A stretch of 64,000 nucleotides of DNA from Salvelinus alpinus (lineage: Eukaryota > Chordata > Actinopteri > Salmoniformes > Salmonidae). The position numbers and the translations under genes are program-made. Shown piece by piece: positions 48,349 to 62,310 of the stretch (position 1 is its first letter; each line of letters opens with the position of its first letter). The DNA lies in contig NC_092122.1 in assembly GCF_045679555.1 (NCBI RefSeq), forward strand, positions 12,761,043 through 12,825,042. Reading direction: 5' to 3'. The notes below the pieces were generated by a model. It did no database searches and was not told the DNA's origin. It saw nothing but the letters and a program-made list of their open reading frames with translations.

Positions 48349-49844
48349 CAGTACCAGTCAAAAGCTACTCATTTAAGTGTTTTTCTTTATTTTTACTATT
48401 TTCTACATTGTAGAATAAGAGTGAAGACATCAGAACGATGAAATAACACATATGGAATAATGTAGTAACCAAAAAAGGGTTAAGCAAATCAAAAAATATT
48501 TTATATTTGAGATTCTTCAAAGTAGCCACCCTTTGCCTTGATGACAGGTTTGCACACTCTTGGCATTCTCTCAACCAGCTTCACCTGGAATGCTTTTCAA
48601 ACCGTCTTGAAGGAGTTCCCACATATGCTGACCACTTGTTGGCTGCTTTTCCTTCACTCTACTGTCCACTCTACTGTCTGACCAAACCATCTCAATTGGG
48701 TTGAGGTCAGGTGATTGTGGAGGCCAGGTCATCTGATGCAGATAACCTCTACTTCTTGGTCAAAAAGCCCTTACACAGGAGGTGTGCTGGGTCATTGTCC
48801 TGTTGAAAAACAAATGATATTCCCACTAAGCGCAAACTAGATGGGTTGGAGTATCGCTGCAGAATGCTGTGGTAGCCATGCTGGTTAAGTGTGCCTTGAA
48901 CTCTAAATAAATAATTGACAGTGTCACCAGCAAAGCCTACTCTACATCTCACAAAGACACTGTGGTTGGAAAGAAAACATCTCAAATTTGGACTCGTCAG
49001 ACCAAAGGACAGATTTCAACCGGTCTGATGTCCATTGCTCGTGTTTCTTGGCCCAAGCAAGTCTCTTCTTATTGGTGTCCTTTAGTAGTGGTTTCTTTGC
49101 AGCAATTCGGCCTAATTCACGCAGTCTCCTCTGAACAGTTGATGTTGAGATGTGTCTGTTACTTGAACTCTGTGAAGCATTTATTTTGGGCAGCAATTTC
49201 TGAGGCTGGTAACTCCAATGAACTTATCCTCTGCAGCAGAGGTAACTCTGCGTCTTCCTTTCCTGTGGCGGTCCTCATGAGAGACAGTTTCATCATAGCG
49301 CTTGATGGTTTTTGCGACTGCACTTGAAGAAACATTCAAAGTTCTTGACATTTTCGGAATTGACTGACCTTCATGTCTTAAAGTAATGATAGATTGTCGT
49401 TTCTCCTTGCCTCTTTCAGCTGTTCTTGCCATAATATGGACTCGGTCTTTTACCAAATAGGGATATCTTCTGTATACCACCCCTACCTTGTGACAACAAC
49501 TGATTGGCTTAAAAGCATTAAGAAGGAAAGAAATTCCACAAATTAACTTTTAACAAGGCACACCTGTTAATTAAAATGCATTCCAGGTGACTACCTCATG
49601 AAGCTGGTTGAGAGAATGCCAAGTGTGTGCAAAGCTGTCATTAAGTCAAAGGGTGGCTACTTTGAAGAACCTCAAATATAAAGTATATTTTGATTTGTTT
49701 AACACTTTTTTGGTTACTACATGATTCCATATGTGTTATTTCATAGTTTTGATGTCTTCACTATTATTCTACAATGTAGGAAATATAAAAAATATAGAGA
49801 AACACTGTAATGAGTAGGTGTGTCCAAACTTTTGACTGGTACTG
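48349..49844 (-). mobile_element. Full-length Tc1-like transposon (family E), minus strand
   Basis: A 1496-bp element with ends CAGTACCAGTCAAAAG... and ...CTTTTGACTGGTACTG. TA precedes the left end; TG replaces TA on the right, beside a (TA)n run. The - strand transposase is broken over frames at 49480-49181 (IITLRHEGQSIPKMSRTLNV), 49196-48942 ([27 protein letters not shown]) and 48985-48749 (FQQDNDPAHL), then NPIEMVW in another frame near 48700. All three DDE residues are recognisable, but several frameshifts inactivate it. It lies just past the likely slc16a7 poly(A) signal. Confidence 0.9.
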
Positions 49845-52800
49845 TGTATATATATATATATATATATATTTATATAATATATATACATTAGAAAGTATTT
49901 ATTGAAGTGTTATAGAAATTACCAAATTAACATGCCTATTGTGAAACAGTTAAACAGCTTCTTGTGTGACCTTAATTTTTAAGTACAGTATTTCTTCCTT
50001 TCAACTCTAACTCTCTGAAATGACTTTTTGTGGGAAGTTGTAGTAAGCATAATGTTTGCTTGAAGAATTTTGTCAGCAATTTCTATTAACATAATAATGA
50101 ACATCGTTTAACCAACTATGTACAGTACCATATGTACACAATTCAAAGTATAGCTTCACTCAATTAATAATATCTGTTTCATTGCACCACAAAATGTATA
50201 CATGTTAATATGATTTAATATATGTTTAATAATAATTTGTACAGATAATATGCAAATAATTACCTAAATTAACAATAATTAACAAAATTATGTTATATGC
50301 AATATATTTTAATGTGCAATATACCATAACATTGTTTGACATTGATTCTAAATCCTCCATTGGCTGGATGCCATCCACAGAGAAAATTATTCATATTTTT
50401 TAAGAATTCTTAATACCCATCACTTCTTGTGTTCTAGTCAAATAGCTCAACACAGCTTGAAACATACTTAGGCACTTGTTAGATTGCGGTAGTTTGCTTA
50501 CCGTCCCAATTTGTGTGTAGCCTACCAGCATTTCATATTTAGATATCTATTTTTTTTATATCATTATGATTATGTGATTTATGGTAGTTTTTAACTTGAC
50601 TGTGGGCTGGATTACATTGGCAAGTGTCTACTTTTTGCTTGCAGCTGCAGTGTCTCTATTCCCAGTCACTGACAACAGGGGTCAGTCAGTATGCAGTAGT
50701 TCTTATTAAAGGATGAATGTACTGTACAATCACTTTTATATATCAAATAGCACTGCCCCCTACTGGTTTCAAAAGACCTAGACCAAATGTAACAATCTGA
50801 GCTGCCCTCAAATAGCAAAACGACACATTGTTCTCAGTGGCTGCTCTTGTGTGATGTCAAAAGATAAGAAATTCCTAAATGAAATAAGTTAATAAAAAAA
50901 AGGTTTTCTCTTTAGTTAAAATGTTCTGTATTTTAAGTTTTTTTAAAGTTTTTTTTATGGCCATTGAATATATTTTCTTTGTACTTTTATTTCCCTTCTA
51001 TAGCTTCAACAGGTGTGTATATACTAGTATTTCACAGGGTGTACATTAACGGTAGATTGACTTAATAAACACACTGCATTCATGTGCTGCTGTGGCAAAG
51101 CCATTTGTAAGCAATTATGTTTGTTCTGGAGCAAAATCATGTTCATTTCCATTTTCAACCATGTGTAGTATGTGTATGATTTGAGTTTGTGTTTTGTATA
51201 ATCAGAAGCATTATTTCTCAAATAATAAAATCATAGTGTTGCTTTTCCCTTAAGTTACCATATCAATTGCTAAACTGAAGGATTTGTTGTGCTGTTTTTG
51301 GAATGATTTAACTCTTCAGTATTCAACAGTTTCTTTCCTTTTCTTATAAGTTATATCCTGTTTTTATTGTGAAGGAAACATAATCATATAAGGTTGTAAC
51401 ACTTTCACTTAAATAGTCTATTCTTTATTCCAATGCAACGCAGTATAACGATCAGGCTGTAACTTTGATTTGTGCCACAATTAAGTATAATATACATGAC
51501 TTATATTGAAAAAAAAAAAATACTTCACTATACTCATTATATACAATGAATCTACAGTATTCAGATTGTTCTGTACATAGTAATGAAGGCGATGTGATGC
51601 GTTTTTAAATGTGTCATGCTGAAATTATTTGCATATTATTTAAGGACCAAAAGGAAATTGTATTGATTCAGACTATTATTAATGTGAACATTTAAATTTG
51701 GGTCAATTGAATAACAATTATGCACCATTAGCCTTATCAAATACACTTGGCTCCTATGTATGAAGGATTCTGTATTATAATGTTGTATTTTGGGCATGTT
51801 TGGTATGTCTGTAGGCTTATCATAATACCAAGACTTTTTGATTTATAAATATATATATTTTCTGTAAAGGTTAATCTGAACAAAATGCTAAGCCTAAATA
51901 GTTATACATGGAATCAGATGATCAAACAGCATCTGATACATCACAAGGAATTTCAAAGAATGTTTCTACTTTTTATTTTTGTTAATGCGTTTTCTGTTTT
52001 TATCTCTTATACGCACATGTTTATTATCCTATTGTAGCTAATGAAAATGTTGCCTACTATGATAAGGCTGTAACTCTAGTAATGATGCATTTAAAGATGG
52101 AGTTCTCTTGATTTGCTGACTGTGGACATAATGTAATTGACTCGGGTTGTGTCATAGCGTAATGTAAATTGTTTTTGGAAGTAAAACAATCCTCTTCTGA
52201 TTAATTCACAGCTTAGACTGTATCTCAATTATGACTCCTACAAGACTTGTGACAAAACACTTTAATTGTCATTCTTTTTTAATCAGAAGGGCTGAAAAGC
52301 ACTTAGAAGCTTAACCGTGCAATGGACAGTGTTGGTGTGGCAAGGAAAACACTCAACACAGTATGCAAATACATATTTAGCCGCAATACATTTTTATTTC
52401 ACACATCTGTTTTCACAGATGGATCTGGATATCAACATAGGGATTAAAAACTTAAAGGAACTGCAGATGATTTGCAGTTGCAGGAATGTCTTGCTGTACT
52501 AGGAGGCTAAAGCTGTCATTCATTTCATACTATTGAAAAGGTATTGTCAGTAAATGTTTAAGTTAACAAGTTACTGTGCCTTATTAGACCCTGATGAATA
52601 TTGTATTTAAATATTATCCATTCATAAGCAAGTAAGGGTTTGCCTATAAACAACATTGTTTAATTGGTGTTGACACTGCATTTTGTGAGAGAGTCAACTG
52701 ACAGTATTTTGGGGGGAATTTGTGTAATTTTTTCTCAGTTTACTCCTTGATGTTTACAAATCCTATTCCATCATCTGATCTCATGTGAGTAATTCATTTG

Positions 52801-54682
52801 GACATCTGAATGTGACATTTATTTTCCTTTTCAGTCTTCCACAGATGTTATATTCATCACATTTTGAGAACATACTCTTGGATTTATGTGGTAGGGAACC
52901 CAGCCACAGTGACAAACAAAAATCCTAACCTTTCAGTACCTGTATGTCTGCCTTACATCAGAACACACAGAAGTCAATGGGCATAACACCTTGGTGATAA
53001 CGACTCTTAAACTGGAATATAAAAGGTCATGTTTTCAACTACGTTGGTTGTATGTATAACAACACATACATTACCATACAAGCGCGCAGGAAAGTTTCAT
53101 GCACCGATTCTGAGTGAATTATGTATATTATATGGATTTGTGTACTCCAACGATTTCACTTGAGGAGTACATAAATTAGCTCCTGTCAGTAGCTGAGTCC
53201 TAGTGTTGTAATAGCATAGACAATCATACTATATGTCAGATCGTGTCAATAATTCCACTACCTCTGCAATTGTCATTTTAAAGCAAGTATAAGTGTCACA
53301 CGGGTACGCAGACGACCAATTACATTTTTGTAATTGTAATATAAAGAAGTTGCATCACAATAGTCCAATAAAAGATCATGCGAACACATCCTCTGTTCAC
53401 TGCACTTTTTTAAATGTATTATCTTTGCATAATTGGTGTGAATCTCTGATTGATCGTTTGGGCATGAATTGATTAATGGACATGCTAATATTGGCTACAT
53501 TGACTTTCATTGTTTGTTGTTCAGAAATGCTCATGTTAGCGACGTGTTGAAGCGGCTAGATGTACAAAACGAAAGCAGGGATTACTGCTTCTCCTTTCAG
53601 GGTAAGAAAATAAATAAGCAATTAGGAAATGTTGATGAACTATCCCTTTAAACCTATAGTTTTGACAGACACCTTATGATGATCCCAATATCAAAATGTG
53701 AAGTGGTCTTTTTGAGCGAGGCAAATCACTTTTTCCCAGCAAGGTACTGTAACATTCCAAACCATCAACCACCTGATAACCCTATCAGTAAACAGTGTGT
53801 TTGTTCCCTCCCTAACATTCACCATACAGGAAACTTTACATTTGTATTCGATCAATAGTCAATGTGAAAGCGCATAGCAGCTTTAAGAACGCCAGTCCCC
53901 AGTTCTGATTCCGCATTTGCCTATAAATATGAGAGATCATTTCTATTGTCACATTTTAGGATGCAAGCCACAGTCTCCTTCAACTCTGTGCATACCCTCT
54001 CGTTAGTATGCAACGCTGTTTACCAAGGCATGCGTGCCGATGATGGCTGAAGACCCTCAGGCTGGGTTTCAGGCTAGATTTTAATGGGGCGGTAAGGGTC
54101 AACAGGAGAGGGGAGAACAATGAGCCTCTCTAGTTTCCTGTGATAGGCATTTTAACAGGGCAGGGGACCCCAAGGGAATGGTATGGGGTTTGAATGCAGG
54201 AGGAATTGACCTTCAAAACAGTGTCAAACTGCAGAGCCTCAGTTCAACACCATTCCCCCACGGATTAATTTAGTCCTCATAGTTTGCAATTAATTGTCCC
54301 CATTGTGTTTCGACGTAGACACAGAACCTATTTTCTTGACATTGTTGTGATAAGTTGATGTACTAAAGGGGGACCCTTGGCACTATAGGGGCAAGATACA
54401 CATTTCTTTCATGTAGAATTGACTTGGTAATAATAACATTAGGCTAGTTGTATCAGCACAGAAACAATGACATGTGAGCATATGTGTGACAGACAGGACA
54501 GGCTTTTTACAATGACTCGGCTCCACGTATCTCATGTAGCTATTGTGTAGCAGTCAATTGTGCCACATTCCCAAGCAAAACAATTAATTTCATTCTGTAT
54601 GTGCCTAATATATAGCAAGAGCATGAAATGGACCCATCTGTCCATGTCTTAATTATCAATAAGAAATACACAGATCATTGAA
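49845..54682. other. AT-rich intergenic DNA downstream of slc16a7
   Basis: Starts with a TA-dinucleotide tract (49846-49885). The rest is strongly AT-rich, with many short chance frames and no recognised gene. It could include alternative 3' UTR if the 48179 poly(A) signal is skipped. Confidence 0.5.
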
Positions 54683-57600
54683 GTACATCCACCTAATACT
54701 CTACACCACTATATCAACCTAATACCCCTACACCCATACATCTACCTAATACCCCTACACCACTACATCTACCTAATACCCCTACACCACTAATTCACCT
54801 ACACTACATCTACCTAATACCCCTACACCACTACATCTACCTAAAACCCCTACACCACTACATCTACCTAAAACCCCTACACCACTACATATACCTAATA
54901 CCCCTACACCACTACATCCACCTAATACCCCCACACCCATACATCTACCTAATACCCCTACACCACTACATCTACTAAATACACCTACACCACTACATCT
55001 ACCTAATACCCCAACATCCCAACATCTACCTAATACCCCTACACCACTACATCTATCCAATACCCCTACACCACTACATCTACCTAATACCCCTACATCT
55101 ACCTAATACCCCTACACCACTACATCTACCTAATACCCCTACACCACTACATCTACCTAATACCCCCACACCACTACATCTACCTAATACCCCTACACCA
55201 CTACATCTACCTAATACCCCTACACCACTACATCTACCTAATACCCCTACACCACTACATCTACCTAATACCCCTACATCCCTAATACCCCTACATACAT
55301 CTACCTAATACCACTACATCTACCTAATACCCCTACACCACTACATCTATATAATACCCCTATACCCCTACATCTACCTAATACCCCTACACCACTACAT
55401 CTACCTAATACCCCTACACCAGTACAGCTACCCAATACCCCTACACCACTACATCTACCCAATACCCCTACACCCCTACATCCACCTAATACCCCTACAT
55501 CTACCTAATCCCCTAATACCACTACATCTACCTAATACCCCTACACCACTACATCTACCTAATACCCCTACACCAGTACATCTACCTAATACCCCTACAC
55601 CAGTACATATACCTAATACCCCTACACCAGTACATATATCTAATACCCCTACTCCCCTACATCTACCTTACACCACTACATCTACCTAATACCACTACAT
55701 CTACCTAACCTAATACCCCTACACCACTACATCTACCTAATACCTACACCACTACATCTACCTAATACCCCTACACCACTACATCTACCTAATACCCCTA
55801 CACCACTACATCTACCTAATACCCCTACATCTACCTAATACCCCTACACCACTACATCTACCTAATACCCCTACACCACTACATCTACCTAATACCACTA
55901 CACCACTACATCTACCTAATACCCCTACCTATACCCCCACATCTACCTAATACCCCTACATCTACCTAATACCCCTACACCACTACATCTACCTAATACC
56001 CCTACATCTACCTAATACCCCTACACCACTACATCCACCTAATACCCCTACACCACTACATCTACCTAATACCCCTACATCTACCTAATACCCCTACACC
56101 TCTACCGAATACCCCTACACCACTACATCTACCTAATACCCCTACATCTACCTAATACCCCTACACCACTACATCTACCTAATACCCCTACATCTACCTA
56201 ATTCCCCCACACCCCTACATCTACCTAATACCCCTACACCACTACATCTACCTAATACCCCTACACCACTACATCTACCTAATACCCACTACATCTACCT
56301 AATACCCCTACACCACTACATCTACCTAATACCCCTACACCACTACATCTACCTAATACCCCTACACCTACCTACATCTACCTAATACCCCTACCTCTAC
56401 CTAATACCCCTACCTCTACCTAATACCCCTACACCACTACATCTACCTAATACCCCTACATCTACCTAATACCCCTACACCACTACATCTACCTAATACC
56501 CCTACCTCTACCTAATACCCCTACATCTACATAATACCCCTACACCCCTACATCTACCTAATATGCATACACCACTACATCTACCTAATATCCATACAGC
56601 ACTACATTTACCAAATACCTCTACACCACTACATCCACCTAATACCCCTACACCAGTACATCTACCTAATACCCCTACACCAGTACATATACCTAATACC
56701 CCTACACCAGTACATATACCTAATACCCCTACACAATTTAATCTACCTAATACCTATACACCACTACATTTCCCTAATACCCCTACACCCCTACATCTAC
56801 ATAATACCCCTACACCCCTACATGTCCCTAATACCCCTACACCCCTACATCTACCTAATACCCCTACACCACTACATGTCCCTAATAACCCTACACCCCT
56901 ACATCTACCTAATACCCCTACATCTACCTAATACCCCTACACCAGTACATATACCTAATACCACTACATATACCTAAAACACCTACATCTACCTAATACC
57001 CCTACACCCCTACATCTACCTAATACCCCTACACCCCTACATCTACCTAATACCCCTACACCAGTACATCTACCTAATACCCCTACACCAGTACATCTAC
57101 CTAATACCCCTACACCAGTACATATACCTAATACCCCTACACCAGTACATATACCTAATACCCCTACACCAGTACATATACCTAATACCCCTACACCAGT
57201 ACATATACCTAATACCCCTACACCAGTATATATACCTAATATCCCTACACCACTACATATACGTAATACCCCTACACCAGTACATCTACCTAATACCCCT
57301 ACACCAGTACATCTACCTAATACCCCTACACCAGTACATATACCTAATACCCCTACACCAGTACATATACCTAATACCCCTACACAATTTAATCTACCTA
57401 ATACCTATACACCACTACATTTCCCTAATACCCCTACACCCCTACATCTACATAATACCCCTACACCCCTACATGTCCCTAATACCCCTACACCCCTACA
57501 TCTACCTAATACCCCTACACCACTACATGTCCCTAATAACCCTACACCCCTACATCTACCTAATACCCCTACATCTACCTAATACCCCTACACCAGTACA

Positions 57601-58250
57601 TATACCTAATACCACTACATATACCTAAAACACCTACATCTACCTAATACCCCTACACCCCTACATCTACCTAATACCCCTACACCCCTACATCTACCTA
57701 ATACCCCTACACCAGTACATCTACCTAATACCCCTACACCAGTACATCTACCTAATACCCCTACACCAGTACATATACCTAATACCCCTACACCAGTACA
57801 TATACCTAATACCCCTACACCAGTACATATACCTAATACCCCTACACCAGTACATATACCTAATACCCCTACACCAGTATATATACCTAATACCCCTACA
57901 CCAGTACATATACCTAATACCCCTACACCAGTACATATACCTAATACCCCTACACCAGTACATATACCTAATACCCCTACACCAGTACATATACCTAATA
58001 CCCGTACACCAGTACATATACCTAATACCCCTACACCAGTACATATACCTAATACCCCTACACCAGTACATATACCTAATACCCCTACACCAGTACATAT
58101 ACCTAATACCCCTACACCAGTACATATACCTAATACCCGTACACCAGTACATATACCTAATACCCCTACACCAGTACATATACCTAATACCCCTACACCA
58201 GTACATATACCTAATACCCCTACACCAGTACATATACCTAATACCCCTAC
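54683..58250. repeat. 3.6-kb minisatellite of a 27-bp unit
   Basis: About 130 units of 27 bp (CCTAATACCCC, then TACACCACTACATCTA), with 18-bp deletion units (CCTAATACCCCTACATCTA type). The + strand is almost free of G in the first 2 kb. From about 56640 the variants CCAGTACATATA and CCCCTACATCTA dominate. Because 27 is nine codons, long frames appear by chance (for example 57615-58349 on the -, repeating GVGVLGICT). No gene is embedded. Confidence 0.97.
56641..57886. repeat. 651-bp higher-order duplication within the minisatellite
   Basis: Rare unit variants recur exactly 651 bp apart: ACACAATTTAATCTACC at 56731 and 57382, and CACCAGTATATATACC at 57221 and 57872. ACATGTCCCTAATAACC also appears in both copies. 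The two copies match almost base for base over about 590 bp. This indicates a recent unequal exchange or segment duplication inside the array. Confidence 0.9.
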
Positions 58251-61200
58251 ACCAATATCATCCTCTCCTCTTTCCCCACCTGATAGTGACACTTCGTTGT
58301 TGGATGTTGGATACGTAAGGTAGAGCAGGTTGTGTGACCATCCCGCCATGCTGCTGACTTTTTATCCCAGGTGTTGAGGCATTGAAGTAGTTGCGGCATC
58401 AACCAAGAGGGGATTGGGTGAAAACTGCCGTTTCAAGTCATTTTAGGAAAACCCTATTTGTGTGCTAGTCGTCGTTGTTACTGGGTAAATGAAACCTGTA
58501 CTGCCAGGCCCTGAGGCAGTCGGCTCAAACTGGACCTCAGACTTGCCATACCCAAAAGCTACAAGCTGCTGGGCTGTCTCAACAAAACACACATTAACCT
58601 TTTTTGTTATTTTTCTGTGGAGGATCTCCCACTTTGAAGTGCTTCCATTTAACCTTCATTTAACTTTTGTGTTGTGCGCTCCCCGGTGCTTCGTTTCTGA
58701 CAGTGGAAGCCTTTAGAACTGTTGAAAATGCCTGGGGGCAATCGATGGCATATTCCGCTGCACATCTGTCTCCTCTGCGGCGTCAGGTTCCAACTCGGAA
58801 CTGGAAGCACCACATTATTCTGCTATTGGTCGACCCTCCTGATCCTTTTACTAATCTCAATCCTGTTCTTGAGTCAAACTGTTGAAGTCTTTTCTCTTTC
58901 CGTAGGATGTTTACTGCATGCCTGGGGTTCACCTACATTTGAACAGATGCTAATTCCTCAGCTTTAAATGCAAATGCTTACAGTGTTCTTTGTTTGCTTG
59001 ATCAGGTTTTGTGCATCATGTGCTCCCTACTAGTATCAACTACACAGTGTGCATTTTAATTTGTCTCATTCTCTTCTTGTGCAAAAGGGAATGTTTAAAG
59101 GTGATACGTGTATTTGGAGCCGTTTGATAGCCCTCTAGAGAGCACATGACAAAAGCTGTGTATAACACAGCACAGACCATATGTTCTAAGCAAACCATTA
59201 TTCCCTTATCATGATGATTATGCTTTTCAAGAAGATCCCTGGTATTACTATATAACCCAAGAAGATCCCTGGTTATACTGTATTTCTAATGATGTTCTGT
59301 ATTATGTCATTCTGTATTATGTTTCATGTTTTGTGTCGACCACAGGAAGAGTAGCTGCTGCTTTTGCAACAGCTAATGGGGATCCTAATAAAATACCAAA
59401 ATACCAAATAACCCAAGAAGATCCCTGGTAATACTGCATAGCCCGGTTTGGGAATCCACTTATGTGCCTCATTGGATACACCTGACTGGTTTCTTTGATA
59501 TGTTTTTGTCAGCCATTTGTTGAATTATTGTTCATTCTACTGTATTATATAAACATATATAAAATAGTTTGCATGCGATGGGACTATGTATATTTGGGTT
59601 ACTCAGGCATGATATAAAATGCAATAATATTAATTAAGCATTTCTTACACAGATAATAAGGGCACCTATTGTGGACTATCTGAATGGTTTACAAGTTCCT
59701 TTCTAATCTATGTTAGGAATATGTGATTTATCTTAGCAGGCACGTCGTGGATGAGGTCTTGACAGGGTCTCTCTTGGTTTAGTGGATAAGACAGTGAAGA
59801 TCTGCTGGCGGAGCTCTCTGATCTGACCTGTCTCTTCATTTACCTCCACTTGACACTGCACATAGAAAGGGCATTTTGAATGGGAACGTTTCTGATGTAT
59901 CTTTCACCGTAGATACACCCTTATCTCTGAGGGAAGACAAAAATATGTTTCATTTAAAACGGAGTGTCTGGGCTATTGGTTATTGGCTGTTGGTTTAAGC
60001 AAGAAATGTCTGGAAATGTATCAAATGAAAAGCCTTGTCTGAATAAAAGTGATTGTGTTGTTATTTGATCATCTAGAATAAATTGTAATAGGATGTATGA
60101 AACCAGTTTGATTATTGCAGAACTAAATACCAATCAGAAATAAAACCGAGGAGGAAAACATAGCCTGCATACAGGGGGCACTCTTCTCTTGTTTATACAG
60201 TCTGTCTGTAAGCTCAGCCTGCAGATGCTCAGGATGTCATCCAGAGAGTCCACGTTTAGCTTTGAAAGGATAAAAAGTAAAAATATATATATATTTGCGG
60301 AGGTGAGTTTTCTTCATGTCAGCAGAGCTACAAAGCATTTCTTATAGTTCCCCTGAGTACAGTCTTACATTATAAACTTCATCAGCACAGATTACTATAA
60401 ATAGCCCCTGTGATGAGAAACTAATGGTGTTCATACTGATCAGTGGCAAGACAGAGTATTTAAAGTGTTTGAAGTTCTGTAAAAGGATTTCAAAGGTTGT
60501 CTTTGGGAGAGATGTTCTGAAAGTGCAAACAACTTTTCTCTTGTTAAACTGTTGCATGGGGATAATTTAAATTTGCAATAACAAACGGTCAATCAAAGTA
60601 TGTACCTGGGAAAATAATAAATGGGTACAGGAATGCTAGTTATATTTGGAGAATGAGCTGTTCTTTGTGACTAGTTGGTACAGTTCATCTGGGAAATGAA
60701 TAATTTAGACAACACTCCCATAACAATACACTATTCTCATGCAGATAGATGACATATATTTGTATTTACATTTCCATATCATTAATTATGTCCTTCAACT
60801 CAACTGTGCACTGATTATTCACCGGCTGCCAAAGTTGGATAAAACTGGGACACCTCCGTTCAGTTCTGCAATTTAATTACAATCAAACTGCTGACTTCAA
60901 ACTAACATGCTGCAAGTCGCAGCACATTCTGTGATATTTCTGCACCATCCAAAAGAGAGACAAAAAAAACCTTACTGTTGTTTGCACTTGGTCATTTGTA
61001 ATTCTACCCTATTTTACCCACATAGGAATTATCCACATACATGTGTTATGCAAGCTACCTACCCAGAGAACAGATTTGTCTAATCATTCATTTTATTTCC
61101 TGTAGATATGCTTGTTAGAGGTCTGCAATTCTAATTATGAAGATGCATGCAGAACTTAAAAAGCTACAGTATTAGTTGTGAATAGTTATAACCTGGCAGA

Positions 61201-62038
61201 TTTGAATAGAAACCGAAACCAAGATTTTGGCAATGTGAGGCCTGTTGGAAGCTCTGAGCTGAATTTTGATTTTCAATCAAACACTCCCTGGTAATTATCT
61301 ATGGCTGCACTGTAGGGGGCGTTACCTAGGGCGAGCAGAATCCACAGGATAGGGTCACTCCAGACTCAAGTGCCAGCGTGTCTCCACCCCATCTCTTGAT
61401 GCAAGGTAAAAAGGCTATCTCTAGTGCTGAGCCTCTCTAAACAGTCTCAACTAAGTTAATGATGGTTGGTTCACTCCTTCCAAGCTATAACAGATATTCT
61501 TCCTAAAATATTTCAGCCTTATTCAATAGCTGCATTTGGCAACTTAATATATTCCAAGGTAGGAGCTCTGAATTAAATTGGGGAGAACCTTCAGATGTTC
61601 CATGCATTCTCCAAGTTAAACATAGTAAGGGAACCTTGTGTATGCAAACTTGGTTCAGCAGAATTGACCCTCTGGTGACTACTTGATAGCACACTAGGCT
61701 ATAACACTTTGTCATCATCCCTAGGGTGAGAGACAAGACGGCACATCATTAGCTCAATGTCATCATGCCTAATCAAAATTCTGTGATATGTACAGTGTCT
61801 GTCTATACAGTATATATCTACATTTTGTGATATTAGTGATATGCAGTTTATATGGTGTATCTTATGAACGAACACAGAGAGAGAAGCTAGTCCTCTCCAC
61901 CTCCAGCACATGCCATGCTACCTCATCATTAAAACAGCTGAAGGATCTCGACCATTTTAGCTACGAGTCATCAGTTAGTCTTAAGTGTCTGTAAAAGCCC
62001 TTTGCCAATCCAGGCATGAGAGTTGCACTGTTCCTCAT
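58251..62038. other. Intergenic with LINE-tail fragment at 59230-59425
   Basis: 59230-59425 has three copies of AAGAAGATCCCTGG and a stretch GTAGCTGCTGCTTTTGCAAC, then AGCTAATGGGGATCCTAATA, typical of a fish LINE 3' end. A (TA)n patch lies near 60285. No gene was recognised. Confidence 0.5.
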
Positions 62039-62310
62039 TGTCACACCCTGACCTTAGAGATCCTTATTTATTCTCTATGTTTGGTTGGGTCAGGGTGTGA
62101 CTCGGGTGGGAAAATGTATGCTTTCTATTTCTTTGTTGTTTTGCCGAGTGTGGTTCCCAATCAGAGGCAGCTGTCTATTGTTGTATCTGATTGGGGATCA
62201 TATATCAATTGTGATTTTCCATTTGGGTTTTGTGGGGTGTTATTTTCTGTTTAGTGTCTGTGCCTGACGGAACTGTTCGCTTTCGTTTTTTGGAGCTGAA
62301 CCGTTGCCTG
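62039..62310 (+). mobile_element. Truncated LTR-like repeat
   Basis: Begins TGTCACACCCTGACCTTAGAG and includes GGTTCCCAATCAGAGGCAGC and TGTATCTGATTGGGGATCA, the same blocks seen in the elements at 39013 and 32375 but in the other orientation. The right end fades near 62310 without a visible target duplication. Confidence 0.6.

Noticed and set aside
54683..58250. Possible CRISPR-like array
   Set aside because: Units are contiguous 27-bp tandem repeats without unique spacers, in a vertebrate genome; it is a minisatellite.
57615..58349. 244-codon - strand frame repeating GVGVLGICT (and a 161-codon frame in another phase)
   Set aside because: The 27-bp repeat equals nine codons, so stop-free units give long frames in several phases. 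There is no non-repeat domain, signal or start context.
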